Shown here one piece after another: positions 52,491 to 60,716 of a stretch of 64,000 bases of DNA. Under the pieces are notes generated by a model, which did no database searches, was not told the origin of the DNA, and worked only from the letters and a program-made list of their open reading frames with translations. Position 1 is the first letter of the stretch, and every line of letters begins with the position of its first letter. A program made the position numbers and the translations under genes. Origin of the DNA: an uncultured Collinsella sp. (lineage in GTDB: Bacteria > Actinomycetota > Coriobacteriia > Coriobacteriales > Coriobacteriaceae). The stretch is taken from positions 49,416 through 113,415 of the forward strand of contig CABUTR010000002.1 in assembly GCA_902494555.1 (NCBI GenBank), read 5' to 3'.

Positions 52491-53528
52491 GTGGAAGGCA
52501 TGGCTCAACAGACAAGGAATGGTCGTTCGGCGAGCGCGGCAGAGGTTGCGGCGCTCGCTGGCGTGAGCCGCCAGACTGTGTCTCGCGTGGTCAACGGTAT
52601 GCCCAACGTGACGGAAAAGACGCGCAAGCGTGTGCTGGCCGCCATGGAAGAGCTGGGCTTTCGTCCCAATTTTGCTGGAACGGCGTTGCGCGGCGGGTCG
52701 TATCGTTCTATTGGCCTGTGCATGTACAACATCACGCGTGTCGGTAACCTGGCGACGCTCGAGGGTATCATGCAAGCGGCGCGCGAGCACGATTTTGCCG
52801 TCACTATGATCGAGATGGGCGGCGACAAGCCCTATGCACTTGCCGATGCCTCGCGCCGCATGGTCGAGCGACCCGTCGACGGCATGATTCTCAACATGAA
52901 CCGCATGGCTCCCGATTTTGAGGAGTTTGTTCCCCAGCCGGGAGTGCGAACGGTCATCCTGTCCATGTATGCGCATCCGCGCTGCACGACGATCGACTCC
53001 GACCAGTATGGTTCGTGCGAGCTGTTGACCAATTATCTGCTGGAACATGGTCACTCGAATATGCGGTTTGTGGCGGGTCCGGAAAACTCGATTTCCTCGC
53101 GTTTTCGTGAGGCCGGTTGGCGCGATACGCTGGGTCGTGCTCATATCGATGCCGCTCCGATGCTGCGTGGCGATTGGAGTGCGGACAGTGGGTACGCCAT
53201 GGGCGAGCGGATTGCGGCCGAGGTGCTTGCCGGCGGGTCGCAGGCGCCGACTGCCGTGCTTGCGGCAAATGACCAGATGGCGCTGGGCGTTATCGCCGCG
53301 CTCGAGAACGCGGGCCTGTCCGTGCCCGACGATGTGAGCGTGGTTGGTATCGACGACGCACTCGAGGGACTTGTTCCTCACAATCGGCTGACGACGCTGC
53401 GATTTGATTTGCGCGGTGTCGGTAAGCTTGCGTTTGAGGCGGCGATTGGAGAGAACTCGTCTATCGAGGCGATTCATGTGCCGAGTACGCTGGTCGAACG
53501 CTCGACTGTTAGGGACATACGGGGTTAG
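52491..53528 (+). CDS. LacI-family repressor, module B
   Basis: 345 aa from GTG 52491 (the alternative ATG 52500 has no usable ribosome site). HTH AAEVAALAGVSRQTVSRVVN and hinge ELGFRPNFAGTALRGG, effector domain with VDGMILNMNRM, DDVSVVGIDDALEG. Divergent from module B; paralogous to LacI-A and LacI-C. Confidence 0.88.
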   Translation: MEGMAQQTRNGRSASAAEVAALAGVSRQTVSRVVNGMPNVTEKTRKRVLAAMEELGFRPNFAGTALRGGSYRSIGLCMYNITRVGNLATLEGIMQAAREHDFAVTMIEMGGDKPYALADASRRMVERPVDGMILNMNRMAPDFEEFVPQPGVRTVILSMYAHPRCTTIDSDQYGSCELLTNYLLEHGHSNMRFVAGPENSISSRFREAGWRDTLGRAHIDAAPMLRGDWSADSGYAMGERIAAEVLAGGSQAPTAVLAANDQMALGVIAALENAGLSVPDDVSVVGIDDALEGLVPHNRLTTLRFDLRGVGKLAFEAAIGENSSIEAIHVPSTLVERSTVRDIRG

Positions 53529-53543
53529 GTCCTACTCCGTTTG

Positions 53544-53679
53544 TCTCGATTTGTAACAGGTAGACGGTCAAAAGCGGGCTACGTGTTACAGATTTAGATT
53601 CTTCGGAAAGAGCAATCCTGTTCGTCTCAATCTGTAACAGCTAGGGCCGAAAATCTCAGCTAGATGTTACAGATCGAGA
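53544..53679. repeat. 55-nt hairpin array 4, two units
   Basis: Units 53544-53598 and 53625-53679, 81 bp apart. Cores GACGGTCAAAAGCGGGCTAC-like and CTAGGGCCGAAAATCTCAGC match those of arrays 2 and 3. Confidence 0.92.
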
Positions 53680-53704
53680 CAAACGGCTCCTGACCAGCCC
53701 AAAA

Positions 53705-53750
53705 ACAAAAAGACCGGGGGCGGCGCGCCGTGTGACGTGCCGCCCCCGGC
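53705..53750 (-). terminator. Terminator of lacG-C
   Basis: On the minus strand GCCGGGGGCGGC / GCCGCCCCCGG followed by TCTTTTTG. Confidence 0.88.
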
Positions 53751-53795
53751 TGAGAAATGGGGACAGGTTATGTGGGCAGGCAACCCCGCTAGTCT

Positions 53796-55235
53796 TTAGT
53801 CCAGACGACGGGTCTGCGCTACGTGCTTATACCAGTAGGCGCTTGCCTTGGGCGTGCGCTTCTGGGTTTCAAAGTCAACGTAGAAGAAGCCGTAACGCTT
53901 GTTGTAGCCATTGGTCCAGGAAAACTGATCCTGCAGGCTCCACAGGAAGTAGCCGCCCACGTTGACGCCCACCTCCATGGCCTTGAGCAACCAGCGCAGG
54001 TGCTGCTCGATGTAGTCGATGCGCGGCTGGTCGTCCACAAAACCGTCCTTGTAGGGGTCCTTGTAGCCCATGCCGTTCTCGGTGATGAAGATCTGCTTGT
54101 AGTTGGGGTAGCGCTGCTTAATGTAGACGAGCAGATCGAACAGACCCTCGGGATAGATGATCCAGTCCCAGTCGGTGGTGGGGATGCCAGGCTTGTTCAC
54201 GTGCTCGCCAATGCCCTTGACGCGCCAGCGGCCGGTGCCCTTCTCGCCCGTACCGTTGTGGTGCAGGTCGTTCTCGCCATCGTAAGCCTTCAAGAAACGG
54301 CACTGGTAGTTGTTAACGCCCAGGTAGTCGTTGTAGAGCGCGGCCTCGCGCATGATCTCGAGGTCCTCATCCGGGATCTCGATGGTGCCGCCCGAGACGG
54401 CAGCCAGGCGGTTAGCGCACTCGAGCGTATCGGGCGCATAGTCGCCGCGGAAGGTGGCGTCGAGCAAAAACTGGTTCTGCAGCACGTGCTCGTTGTTGGC
54501 GGCTTTGATGTCGGCGGGGTCGTTCTCGTTGAGCGGATACTTAAACTCCAACGACTGGATGACGCCGATCTTGCCCTTAAAACCGCCGTTGTGGAAGGCC
54601 AGTACTGCCTTGGCGTGGGCGAGCATCATGTTGTGCTCGCACTGGAAGGCCTCGGCCAGATGCGCCTTGACGCCACCGGGGAAGGTGCCCTCGATGTAGG
54701 TGTTGGAGGCGTCGGCCCAGATCTCGTTAAAGGTGAACCAATAGGTCACCTGGTCGGCGTACTCCTTAAAGCAGAAGGTGGCAAAGTCCACAAAGGCGTC
54801 GATGGTCTCGCGGTTGAGGAAGTCGCCCTTCTCAAAGAGGGCAAGCGGCGTGTCGAAGTGATGCAGCGTGACAAACGGCTCAACGTGGTGCTTGTGGCAC
54901 TCGGCGAAGAGGTCGTGGTAGAACTGGACACCCTCGGGGTTGATTTCGCCGGTACCGTTGGGGAAGATGCGGCTCCAGGCGATGGAGAGGCGGATGCCGT
55001 TGATACCGAACTCCTCGCACAGCTCCAAGTCGACGGGGTACTGGTTGTAGAAGTCCGAAGCGGGATCGGGGGAGAAGCGCCCCTGGGCCTCCAGGAAGTC
55101 GTCCCAGGCAACCTTGCCCTTACCGTGGGTGCGGGTCTCGCCCTCTACCTGGTAGGCAGCGGTGGCGCCGCCAAAGACAAAGTCCTCGGGAAACTGCGCA
55201 GGCGGGTTGGTGACGCTAGCGGGGTTAACGGACAT
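53796..55235 (-). CDS. lacG: 6-phospho-beta-galactosidase (GH1), module C
   Basis: 479 aa, acid/base in FTFNEI, nucleophile in IFITENGMG, phosphate loop SWTNGYNKRYGFFY. Closest to lacG-A (the same GGATAAYQVEGETRTHGKGK region). The N-terminus is extended by about 10 residues (MSVNPASVTNPPAQ). Follows EIIBC-C on the same strand, with a hairpin between. Confidence 0.88.
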   Translation of the reverse strand: MSVNPASVTNPPAQFPEDFVFGGATAAYQVEGETRTHGKGKVAWDDFLEAQGRFSPDPASDFYNQYPVDLELCEEFGINGIRLSIAWSRIFPNGTGEINPEGVQFYHDLFAECHKHHVEPFVTLHHFDTPLALFEKGDFLNRETIDAFVDFATFCFKEYADQVTYWFTFNEIWADASNTYIEGTFPGGVKAHLAEAFQCEHNMMLAHAKAVLAFHNGGFKGKIGVIQSLEFKYPLNENDPADIKAANNEHVLQNQFLLDATFRGDYAPDTLECANRLAAVSGGTIEIPDEDLEIMREAALYNDYLGVNNYQCRFLKAYDGENDLHHNGTGEKGTGRWRVKGIGEHVNKPGIPTTDWDWIIYPEGLFDLLVYIKQRYPNYKQIFITENGMGYKDPYKDGFVDDQPRIDYIEQHLRWLLKAMEVGVNVGGYFLWSLQDQFSWTNGYNKRYGFFYVDFETQKRTPKASAYWYKHVAQTRRLD

Positions 55236-55258
55236 GATGATCCAATCGTCTAAATCGA

Positions 55259-55292
55259 AGGGCCAGCCGGCTGTGGATGGTCGGCTGGCCCT
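55259..55292 (-). other. Intercistronic hairpin, module C
   Basis: AGGGCCAGCCG / CGGCTGGCCCT, perfect 11-bp arms, between EIIBC-C and lacG-C. Confidence 0.75.
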
Positions 55293-55301
55293 GAGCGTTA
55301 C

Positions 55302-57068
55302 TTACTTCGAAAGCTGCTCGGAGACGAAGGCGAGAGACTTATCGCCGTTCTGGGAGAGCTCGATATACTGCTTGCCACGGCAGGCGACGCACTTGTTGCC
55401 CACGCGCTCGCAGTCCTTCTGCAGGTCGGCCAGGTAGCTTGCGGCCTGCGGGGCCAGGACGACCAGATCGAAGTCGGGGAGCATGTCCACGTGGTTGCCA
55501 TAGGCCTCGGCAGCGGTCTCAAGATCAATGCCGCGCTCCTTGGCGGCCTTGGCCAGCGCGTTGGCGAGCAGGCCCGAGGTTCCGCCACCCTGGCAGAGCA
55601 CGAGTACGCGCTTGCCGTTGAGGTCGCTGGCGGTCGTTGCCTCAACGGCGACAGCGGCGGGAGCATCGGTCTTTACAGCCTCGGCAGCGGCGCCGGCGGC
55701 AACGCTCTTGGCATCGGCCTTGCCCTGGAAAGCGTCGTTGAGCTTGGCGGCCTTCTCGGCGTTCTTGGCGGCGAGCTCCTCCTGGGAGATTTCGGCCTCC
55801 TCGGCGCACTTCTGGGCGTCATAGGCGCGGAAGAACGGATAGTACAGGACGAAGTCGACGACCAGGATAAGGGCGAGCATCACAAGGGCGAGCGGCTGGA
55901 AGCCCAGGCCCATGATAGTGCCGATGGGGCCGGGGACGGTCCAGGGCAGGGTGTACATAAAGCCGTTCATGCCCAAGAAGTCGATAAAGATCTTGAGGAT
56001 CCAGATGTTGGCGATCGGGGCAAAGACAAACGGGACAAAGAAGACGGGGTTGAGCACGATGGGCGCGGCGAACAGCAGCGGCTCGTTGACGGCAAAGCAG
56101 ACGGGGACGATGGCGGCCTTACCGACGGCGCGCATCTCCTGAGACTTGGCCAGGAAGCAGAACATAAAGACCAGGACGAGCGTGGCGCCGGTGCCGCCCA
56201 TGCAGACGACGAAGTACTGGGCACCCTGGGTCAGGACAGCGGAAGCGTGCTGGCCAGCCTGGAACGCAGCCAGGTTGTCGGTCATGTTGGCAACGAGGGC
56301 GGCGGCGATGGCGGGCTCGACGATCGAGGGGCCGTGGACGCCCACGAACCAGAACAGGCTCATGGCGCCGTAGATCACAGCGAGGCCGATGTAGCCATCG
56401 GCAGCGGTGAACAGGGGCTGGAACACCTGGATGACGCCCTGGGCAAAGCAGAAGCCAAAAGCAGCGCGGAAGGCGATGTCAAAGACCCAAAAGACGGTGA
56501 TGCAAACGGAGAAGGGGATGATGTCCTTAAAGGTCTGCGAAATGTTGGGCGGAACCTGCTCGGGCATCTTGACGGTGATGTTGCGCTTAATGAAGAACTT
56601 GTAGATGATGCCAGTCACAAACGCAGCGATGAAAGCGGTCAGCAGGCCCTTGGAACCAAGGTAGGTGGTGTTGAAACCGCTGGCGGCGTCCGTGGCGATC
56701 GTGTCGCTCGAAAGGAGCAAGAAGCCGATGATGGCCGCGCACATGCATGAGATAAAGTTAATCTGGTTATTCTTGGGCAGGTCGCGGTTCTGAGCGTCGG
56801 CGAAGTGCTTGGCCGTGGTGGCAGCGCAGGCGATGGCCAGGATACCCATGGAGTAGTTGTAGCACTTCCACAGGGCGTTGTTGATGTCATCGGGCCAGTA
56901 GAAACCCCAGATGTTGGGGACCGAGGCTACCAGGCAGAAGATGGACGAGAAGATGATGATGGGGATGACGGAGATAAAGCCGTCGCGGATCGCCTTGAGG
57001 TACTTGTTGCGGGCGATCGCGTTGAAAAAGGGCTGGCCCTTTTCGATGATGGCGATGAGTTGCTCCAT
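55302..57068 (-). CDS. lacE: PTS lactose-family EIICB fusion, module C
   Basis: 588 aa, N-terminal MEQLIAIIEKGQPFFNAIAR. More divergent than A and B (SSDTIATDAASGFNTTYLGS), EIIC motif NEPLLFAAPIVLNPVFFVPF, EIIB VLVLCQGGGTSGLLANAL. The long Glu/Ala-rich linker (about 415-480) is typical of LacE-type fusions. First gene of its unit, divergent from LacI-C. Confidence 0.88.
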   Translation of the reverse strand: MEQLIAIIEKGQPFFNAIARNKYLKAIRDGFISVIPIIIFSSIFCLVASVPNIWGFYWPDDINNALWKCYNYSMGILAIACAATTAKHFADAQNRDLPKNNQINFISCMCAAIIGFLLLSSDTIATDAASGFNTTYLGSKGLLTAFIAAFVTGIIYKFFIKRNITVKMPEQVPPNISQTFKDIIPFSVCITVFWVFDIAFRAAFGFCFAQGVIQVFQPLFTAADGYIGLAVIYGAMSLFWFVGVHGPSIVEPAIAAALVANMTDNLAAFQAGQHASAVLTQGAQYFVVCMGGTGATLVLVFMFCFLAKSQEMRAVGKAAIVPVCFAVNEPLLFAAPIVLNPVFFVPFVFAPIANIWILKIFIDFLGMNGFMYTLPWTVPGPIGTIMGLGFQPLALVMLALILVVDFVLYYPFFRAYDAQKCAEEAEISQEELAAKNAEKAAKLNDAFQGKADAKSVAAGAAAEAVKTDAPAAVAVEATTASDLNGKRVLVLCQGGGTSGLLANALAKAAKERGIDLETAAEAYGNHVDMLPDFDLVVLAPQAASYLADLQKDCERVGNKCVACRGKQYIELSQNGDKSLAFVSEQLSK

Positions 57069-57124
57069 GCAATGCTCCTAAGAGTCGGTGGGTTAGCAAC
57101 GATGGTAGCTTTTGACTTTCGGTT

Positions 57125-57272
57125 GCCAAAATGTTGACGTTGCCATTTTGCGACACAAAAAAGACGCGAACCAGTGGTTCCTGTGCCTGCGAACCATCGA
57201 TTCCTTAGGCGTAAACGTTTGAGCCGCCCGGTGGCTCTGTGTTTGCGCAATGGCAACGTTAACATTTGGGCG
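57125..57272. promoter_or_regulatory. Two LacI-type operators, module C
   Basis: CCAAAATGTTGACGTTGCCA (57125-57144) and, in inverse orientation, AATGGCAACGTTAACATTT (57250-57268), about 122 bp apart. Consistent with DNA looping by LacI-C. Confidence 0.75.
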
Positions 57273-57302
57273 ACAAAAGCCGTTCGGGGAAGCAAGATTG
57301 TC

Positions 57303-57358
57303 GGTGAACGGTAGGTTTTGGGTGGTAAACGTATTGTGGGGGAGGTGTTGGATATACT
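57303..57358 (+). promoter_or_regulatory. 21-bp-offset direct repeat and promoter, module C
   Basis: GGTGAACGGT (57303) and GGTAAACGT (57324), AACG cores 21 bp apart, close upstream of a TATACT (57353). Confidence 0.7.
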
Positions 57359-57423
57359 TGAAGGCGTTCATTTGACTGCGTAGGGTGCCGCCAATGGCAT
57401 CGTTGACATAGAAAGATCGACCT

Positions 57424-58428
57424 ATGGCCGCTGTTAAAAAATCGGTTTCCGTTAAGGACGTGGCGCGTCTCGCGGGCGTCTCGGAGCAGACGGTCTCGCG
57501 TACAGTGCACGATTCGCCCAGCGTGCGCCCCGAGACCAAGGAGCGCGTGCGTGCCGCCATGCGCGAGCTGGGGTATCGTCCCAATTTTGCCGGTCGATCG
57601 CTGCGCCGCGGCAAGTTTAAGACCGTCGGTGTCGCCATGTTCAACATTACCGGCACCGGCAATCTCGACCGTATGGAGGGCTTTGCCGCTGCGGCCGACA
57701 AACATGGCTATGCCATCACCCTAACTAAAGTAGACGGGCATCCGTATACCCTCGAGAGTGCATCGTCGCGCATGAGCGCGCTGCCGGTGGATGGCATGGT
57801 TGTGATCATGAATCGCATGCCGGCGGACTTTGGCACCTTTGAGCCGCTGCCCGGCATGCAGACGGTGCTCGTTACCATGCTGGAGCACCCGCTCTGTTCA
57901 ACGGTCGATAACGACCAGTTCGATTGCTCGCGCCAGGTGGTCGAGTACTTGTTGGAGCAGGGGCACAAGACCGTGCACTTTATCTCATGCCCCGAGCGCT
58001 CGCTTTCGGGCATGCAGCGCGAGGAGGGCTGGCGCGAGACATTGCGTGCGCATGGTATTGAGCCGCCGCGACTCGTCCGTGGCGATTGGACGGCACAGAG
58101 CGGATATGCCGCCGGTCAGGCTCTGGCGGACGATCCGACCTGTACGGCCATTTATGCTTCCAACGACGCCATGGCCTACGGCTGCATTCGCGGGCTCGAA
58201 TCGCGCGGAAAGCGCGTGCCCGAGGACGTGAGCGTGGCGGGTGTTGATGACAGCCTGGGCGACATCGTGCCCGACCGTCGCCTGACCACGGTGCGCTTTG
58301 ACAACAAGCGCGTCGGCATGTGGGCTGTCGACAAGATTGCCGGCGCCGAGGGGGTTGCGTCTGGCGTGGAGCACATGCTGATCCCCGGCATGCTCGTAGA
58401 GGGTGATACGGTGCGCGATGTACGCTAG
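57424..58428 (+). CDS. LacI-family repressor, module C
   Basis: 334 aa. HTH VSVKDVARLAGVSEQTVSRT, hinge ELGYRPNFAGRSLRRG, effector domain (VDGMVVIMNRM, DVSVAGVDDSLGDIV). ATG 57424 follows GAAAGATCGACCT, a weak ribosome site. Divergent from module C; most similar in layout to LacI-B. Confidence 0.88.
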   Translation: MAAVKKSVSVKDVARLAGVSEQTVSRTVHDSPSVRPETKERVRAAMRELGYRPNFAGRSLRRGKFKTVGVAMFNITGTGNLDRMEGFAAAADKHGYAITLTKVDGHPYTLESASSRMSALPVDGMVVIMNRMPADFGTFEPLPGMQTVLVTMLEHPLCSTVDNDQFDCSRQVVEYLLEQGHKTVHFISCPERSLSGMQREEGWRETLRAHGIEPPRLVRGDWTAQSGYAAGQALADDPTCTAIYASNDAMAYGCIRGLESRGKRVPEDVSVAGVDDSLGDIVPDRRLTTVRFDNKRVGMWAVDKIAGAEGVASGVEHMLIPGMLVEGDTVRDVR

Positions 58429-58488
58429 GGTGTGGACCTGTTTGGGTTGCCACTAATTGTGTTCGATATTGTTCGCATTGGTTTAAAA

Positions 58489-58519
58489 ACCGTTCACGGG
58501 CGAAAATCGACCGTTCATA
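58489..58519 (-). promoter_or_regulatory. 21-bp-offset direct repeat upstream of lacF
   Basis: CCGTT at 58490 and 58511, 21 bp apart, ACCGTTCACG and ACCGTTCATA. This is the minus-strand version of the repeat at 23980. Confidence 0.72.
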
Positions 58520-58540
58520 GCTCGAAATTGCGTTTTGCAT

Positions 58541-58558
58541 TGTTCTGTTTTGTTTGAA
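58541..58558 (+). promoter_or_regulatory. Candidate LacR operator, lacF promoter
   Basis: TGTTCTGTTTTGTTTGAA, matching the site in front of lacR (36625). Confidence 0.65.
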
Positions 58559-58642
58559 TGTTAATGTTTCTGTCATACACAACGCAGCGCGTATGCCCGG
58601 ACGCGATGCTCTCCATTGGTTCATATGTGAAAGGAACGCAAT

Positions 58643-58981
58643 ATGGCAACCAAAGAAGAAATCTCGATGGTTGGATTCGAGATCGTCGCATACGCGGGTG
58701 ACGCCCAGACTGATCTGCTTGCAGCGCTCGATGCTGCTCGTGAGGGTGATTTTGAGAAGGCCGAACAGCTGCACAAGGATGCGAGCGATGCACTCATCGG
58801 CGCCCATGACACGCAGACCAAGCTGCTTTCGCAGGAGGCCGGCGGTGGCGAGATGGAGATGACCTTCATCATGGCCCACGCTCAGGACACCCCCATGACC
58901 ACCATGATCTTGGAGAAGCAGACCCGCTTTACCATCGATGCCTACAAGCGCATCGCCGAGCTCGAGGCCAAGCTCGCCTAA
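58643..58981 (+). CDS. lacF: PTS lactose-family EIIA (free-standing)
   Basis: 112 aa helical trimeric EIIA. Phosphorylated histidine H79 in MAHAQDTPMTT, with D82 as the metal-binding aspartate of the family. Only lactose-type EIIA in the window, while four EIIC-EIIB fusions (39942, 45395, 48770, 55302) lack one, so it probably feeds all of them. AAAGGA precedes ATG 58643. Own terminator downstream. Confidence 0.93.
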   Translation: MATKEEISMVGFEIVAYAGDAQTDLLAALDAAREGDFEKAEQLHKDASDALIGAHDTQTKLLSQEAGGGEMEMTFIMAHAQDTPMTTMILEKQTRFTIDAYKRIAELEAKLA

Positions 58982-59008
58982 CGAACCCTCACAACCAAGT
59001 CCCCTTCC

Positions 59009-59042
59009 AAAAACCCTGCCGCTATCCGCGGCAGGGTTTTTT
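59009..59042 (+). terminator. Terminator of lacF
   Basis: AAAACCCTGCCGC / GCGGCAGGGTTTTTT around TATCC. Confidence 0.94.
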
Positions 59043-59396
59043 GTATCCCACCTATCTAGGTTGCGGCGAAATAGGGGCCGACAGCCCCAAATGACCCGCT
59101 TTTCCCGTCCCCGGAGGATCGGTTGGCAGCGCTCGCCACGAAACTGGCTCATCTACTACGTTTAACCCGATACCCTCGAACACACTCGAGTTTCATGAAA
59201 AATCGCAGGACTTCTACCTGCGGTTTTGTTTTTTCGCTTTGTGGCATGGTCGGGGATGGGCGGTTAAACGTAGTAGATGGGCCCATTTCATGGCGGGCGG
59301 GTCATGCAGCAGCCTGTTGCGCCTCCTGCCGTTCGGTTTTTCGATGGGTGGGTATACTTTCCACCGCAATACTGACCGGAATGAGGAGGTATCCAA
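59043..59396. other. 354-bp gap between lacF and the membrane protein
   Basis: Holds a GTTGCGGCGAAATAGGGG motif (59059-59077) and the MITE-like element at 59131-59296. No gene. Confidence 0.7.
59131..59296. mobile_element. MITE-like element with 18-bp perfect (about 34-bp imperfect) terminal inverted repeats
   Basis: CATCTACTACGTTTAACC (59150-59167) and its reverse complement (59262-59279) are extended outward with few mismatches to about 34 bp. The interior (59198-59233) is a terminator-like hairpin CGCAGG / CCTGCG flanked by A- and T-runs. No ORF. About 166 bp. Confidence 0.75.
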
Positions 59397-60410
59397 ATGC
59401 CGGACAACGGATCAATTCAAAAAAGAGACGCGTATGAGATGGCTCATGGGCGTCCTGTCCAGATAACCGAGCATACGACGGTAACCGAGCTGCAGCCCAG
59501 CCTGTCCGATGTCGTGTGCGCAAACAAAAAGCTGCAGATTGGCTTTATCGTTGCGCTCGTGGTGCTGGCGCTGCTGTCGGGCTTTGTCGCGCGCCCGCAT
59601 TTTGCCGATACCAAGACTTGGGACTCCACCATCGAGGTCATCGATCAAAAGAAGGGCAATGTTTTGGCGCTCACGACCTCGTGCGTGGCGCTGTCTGCGG
59701 GCATTACCGCGCTGCCGGGTGATACGGGGACGCCGGTTGCCGAGCAGCTCGCGCAGCTTTCAGGCAACCTTGGTATCGTGCTTGCCGTGCTATACCTGGA
59801 AAAATATTTGCTCACGATTTTGTGGTCGGTTGGCTTGGGCATCTTAATCCCGCTTGCGTTGGTGCTCTTTGCGGTGTCGCTCGGCATTCACGGGCGCTGG
59901 AGCACGAGCGCCGTTCTGCGCCGTGCGGCGACGCGCGTGCTGGTGGTTGCCATGATCGGCATGGCGTTGGTGCCTGCAAGCGTATGGGTGTCGCAAAAGG
60001 TCGACGAAACGTATCGAGTGAGCATCGAAGCGGCGGAGCAAAAGGCGGCCGACGCTGCGGGTACGGCAGATAGCGACAGCTCCAAAGCAAGCAAGAAAAA
60101 GACCGAGTCCACAGAGTCCAAGAACGTGCTTGAACAGCTTGCCGACGGTGCCTCGAGCCTGGTCACGTCGGTAACCAGTGGTGCCAAGCAAATGACCGAC
60201 GAGATCGTGCAACAGGTGACCGACCTAATTGAAGGCGTCATCGTGATGATCGTGACCTCGTGCGTTATCCCGCTGCTGGTGCTCGCAGCGTTTCTGTGGC
60301 TGGGACACACGCTGCTGGGGATCGATATCTCTGGCCCGGCGAACTATTTGACGGGCCGTTTTCTGAGGGCTCCGTCCAAACATGCCAAGAAGAGCGGACA
60401 GTCTGAGTAG
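59397..60410 (+). CDS. Multi-pass membrane protein, unknown
   Basis: 337 aa. Hydrophilic N-terminus, about six helices (for example LQIGFIVALVVLALLSGFVA, LGIVLAVLYLEKYLLTILW, RVLVVAMIGMALVPASVWV, VIVMIVTSCVIPLLVLAAFL), and an Ala/Ser/Lys/Glu coiled stretch (KSKKKTESTESK-like, about 225-245) between helices 5 and 6. GGAGG 8-9 nt before ATG 59397. No family recognised; not part of the lac operons by strand-coupling but lies between lacF and lacA. Confidence 0.75.
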   Translation: MPDNGSIQKRDAYEMAHGRPVQITEHTTVTELQPSLSDVVCANKKLQIGFIVALVVLALLSGFVARPHFADTKTWDSTIEVIDQKKGNVLALTTSCVALSAGITALPGDTGTPVAEQLAQLSGNLGIVLAVLYLEKYLLTILWSVGLGILIPLALVLFAVSLGIHGRWSTSAVLRRAATRVLVVAMIGMALVPASVWVSQKVDETYRVSIEAAEQKAADAAGTADSDSSKASKKKTESTESKNVLEQLADGASSLVTSVTSGAKQMTDEIVQQVTDLIEGVIVMIVTSCVIPLLVLAAFLWLGHTLLGIDISGPANYLTGRFLRAPSKHAKKSGQSE

Positions 60411-60434
60411 GCGCAAAGCGATCCTTGGAAGATC

Positions 60435-60475
60435 AACCGTAAGAAGGGCGGCTGAGACGCGTTCTCGGCCGCCCT
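60435..60475 (+). terminator. Terminator-like hairpin after the membrane protein
   Basis: GGGCGGC-GAG / CTC-GCCGCCC with a short TATTG tail. Confidence 0.6.
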
Positions 60476-60716
60476 ATTGTTTGTTGAACACATGGTCGCT
60501 ACGTCCGCGCCAGACCCAAACGGTCAACAATCATCCGTGAATGGTATTTGTTCAAAAAAGAACAAAGTCAAACAAATAATGGTTGCATTCGATGTTCGAA
60601 TGTGTTCAAATAAACATGAACAGTGAAGAACCGCACATTCAGATGCCCGGACCTGAATGCGATTCAACACTTCCAAACAGAAACTACGCACCTGCGTATC
60701 TCTCAAGGAGGATGTC
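60476..60716. promoter_or_regulatory. lacA promoter region
   Basis: AT-rich. Contains the 21-bp-offset pair (AACGG 60519, AATGG 60540), TTTGTTC-N6-GAACAAA (60547-60566), CATTCGA / TCGAATG (60586-60602) and TTCAAATAAACATGAACA (60605-60622), the inverse of the TGTTC-N7-TTTGAA site. Confidence 0.65.

Larger units (their letters stand above)
53529..53795. other. Intergenic region with hairpin array 4
   Basis: Between convergent LacI-B (+) and lacG-C (-): array 4 (53544-53679) and the terminator 53705-53750. Confidence 0.7.
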
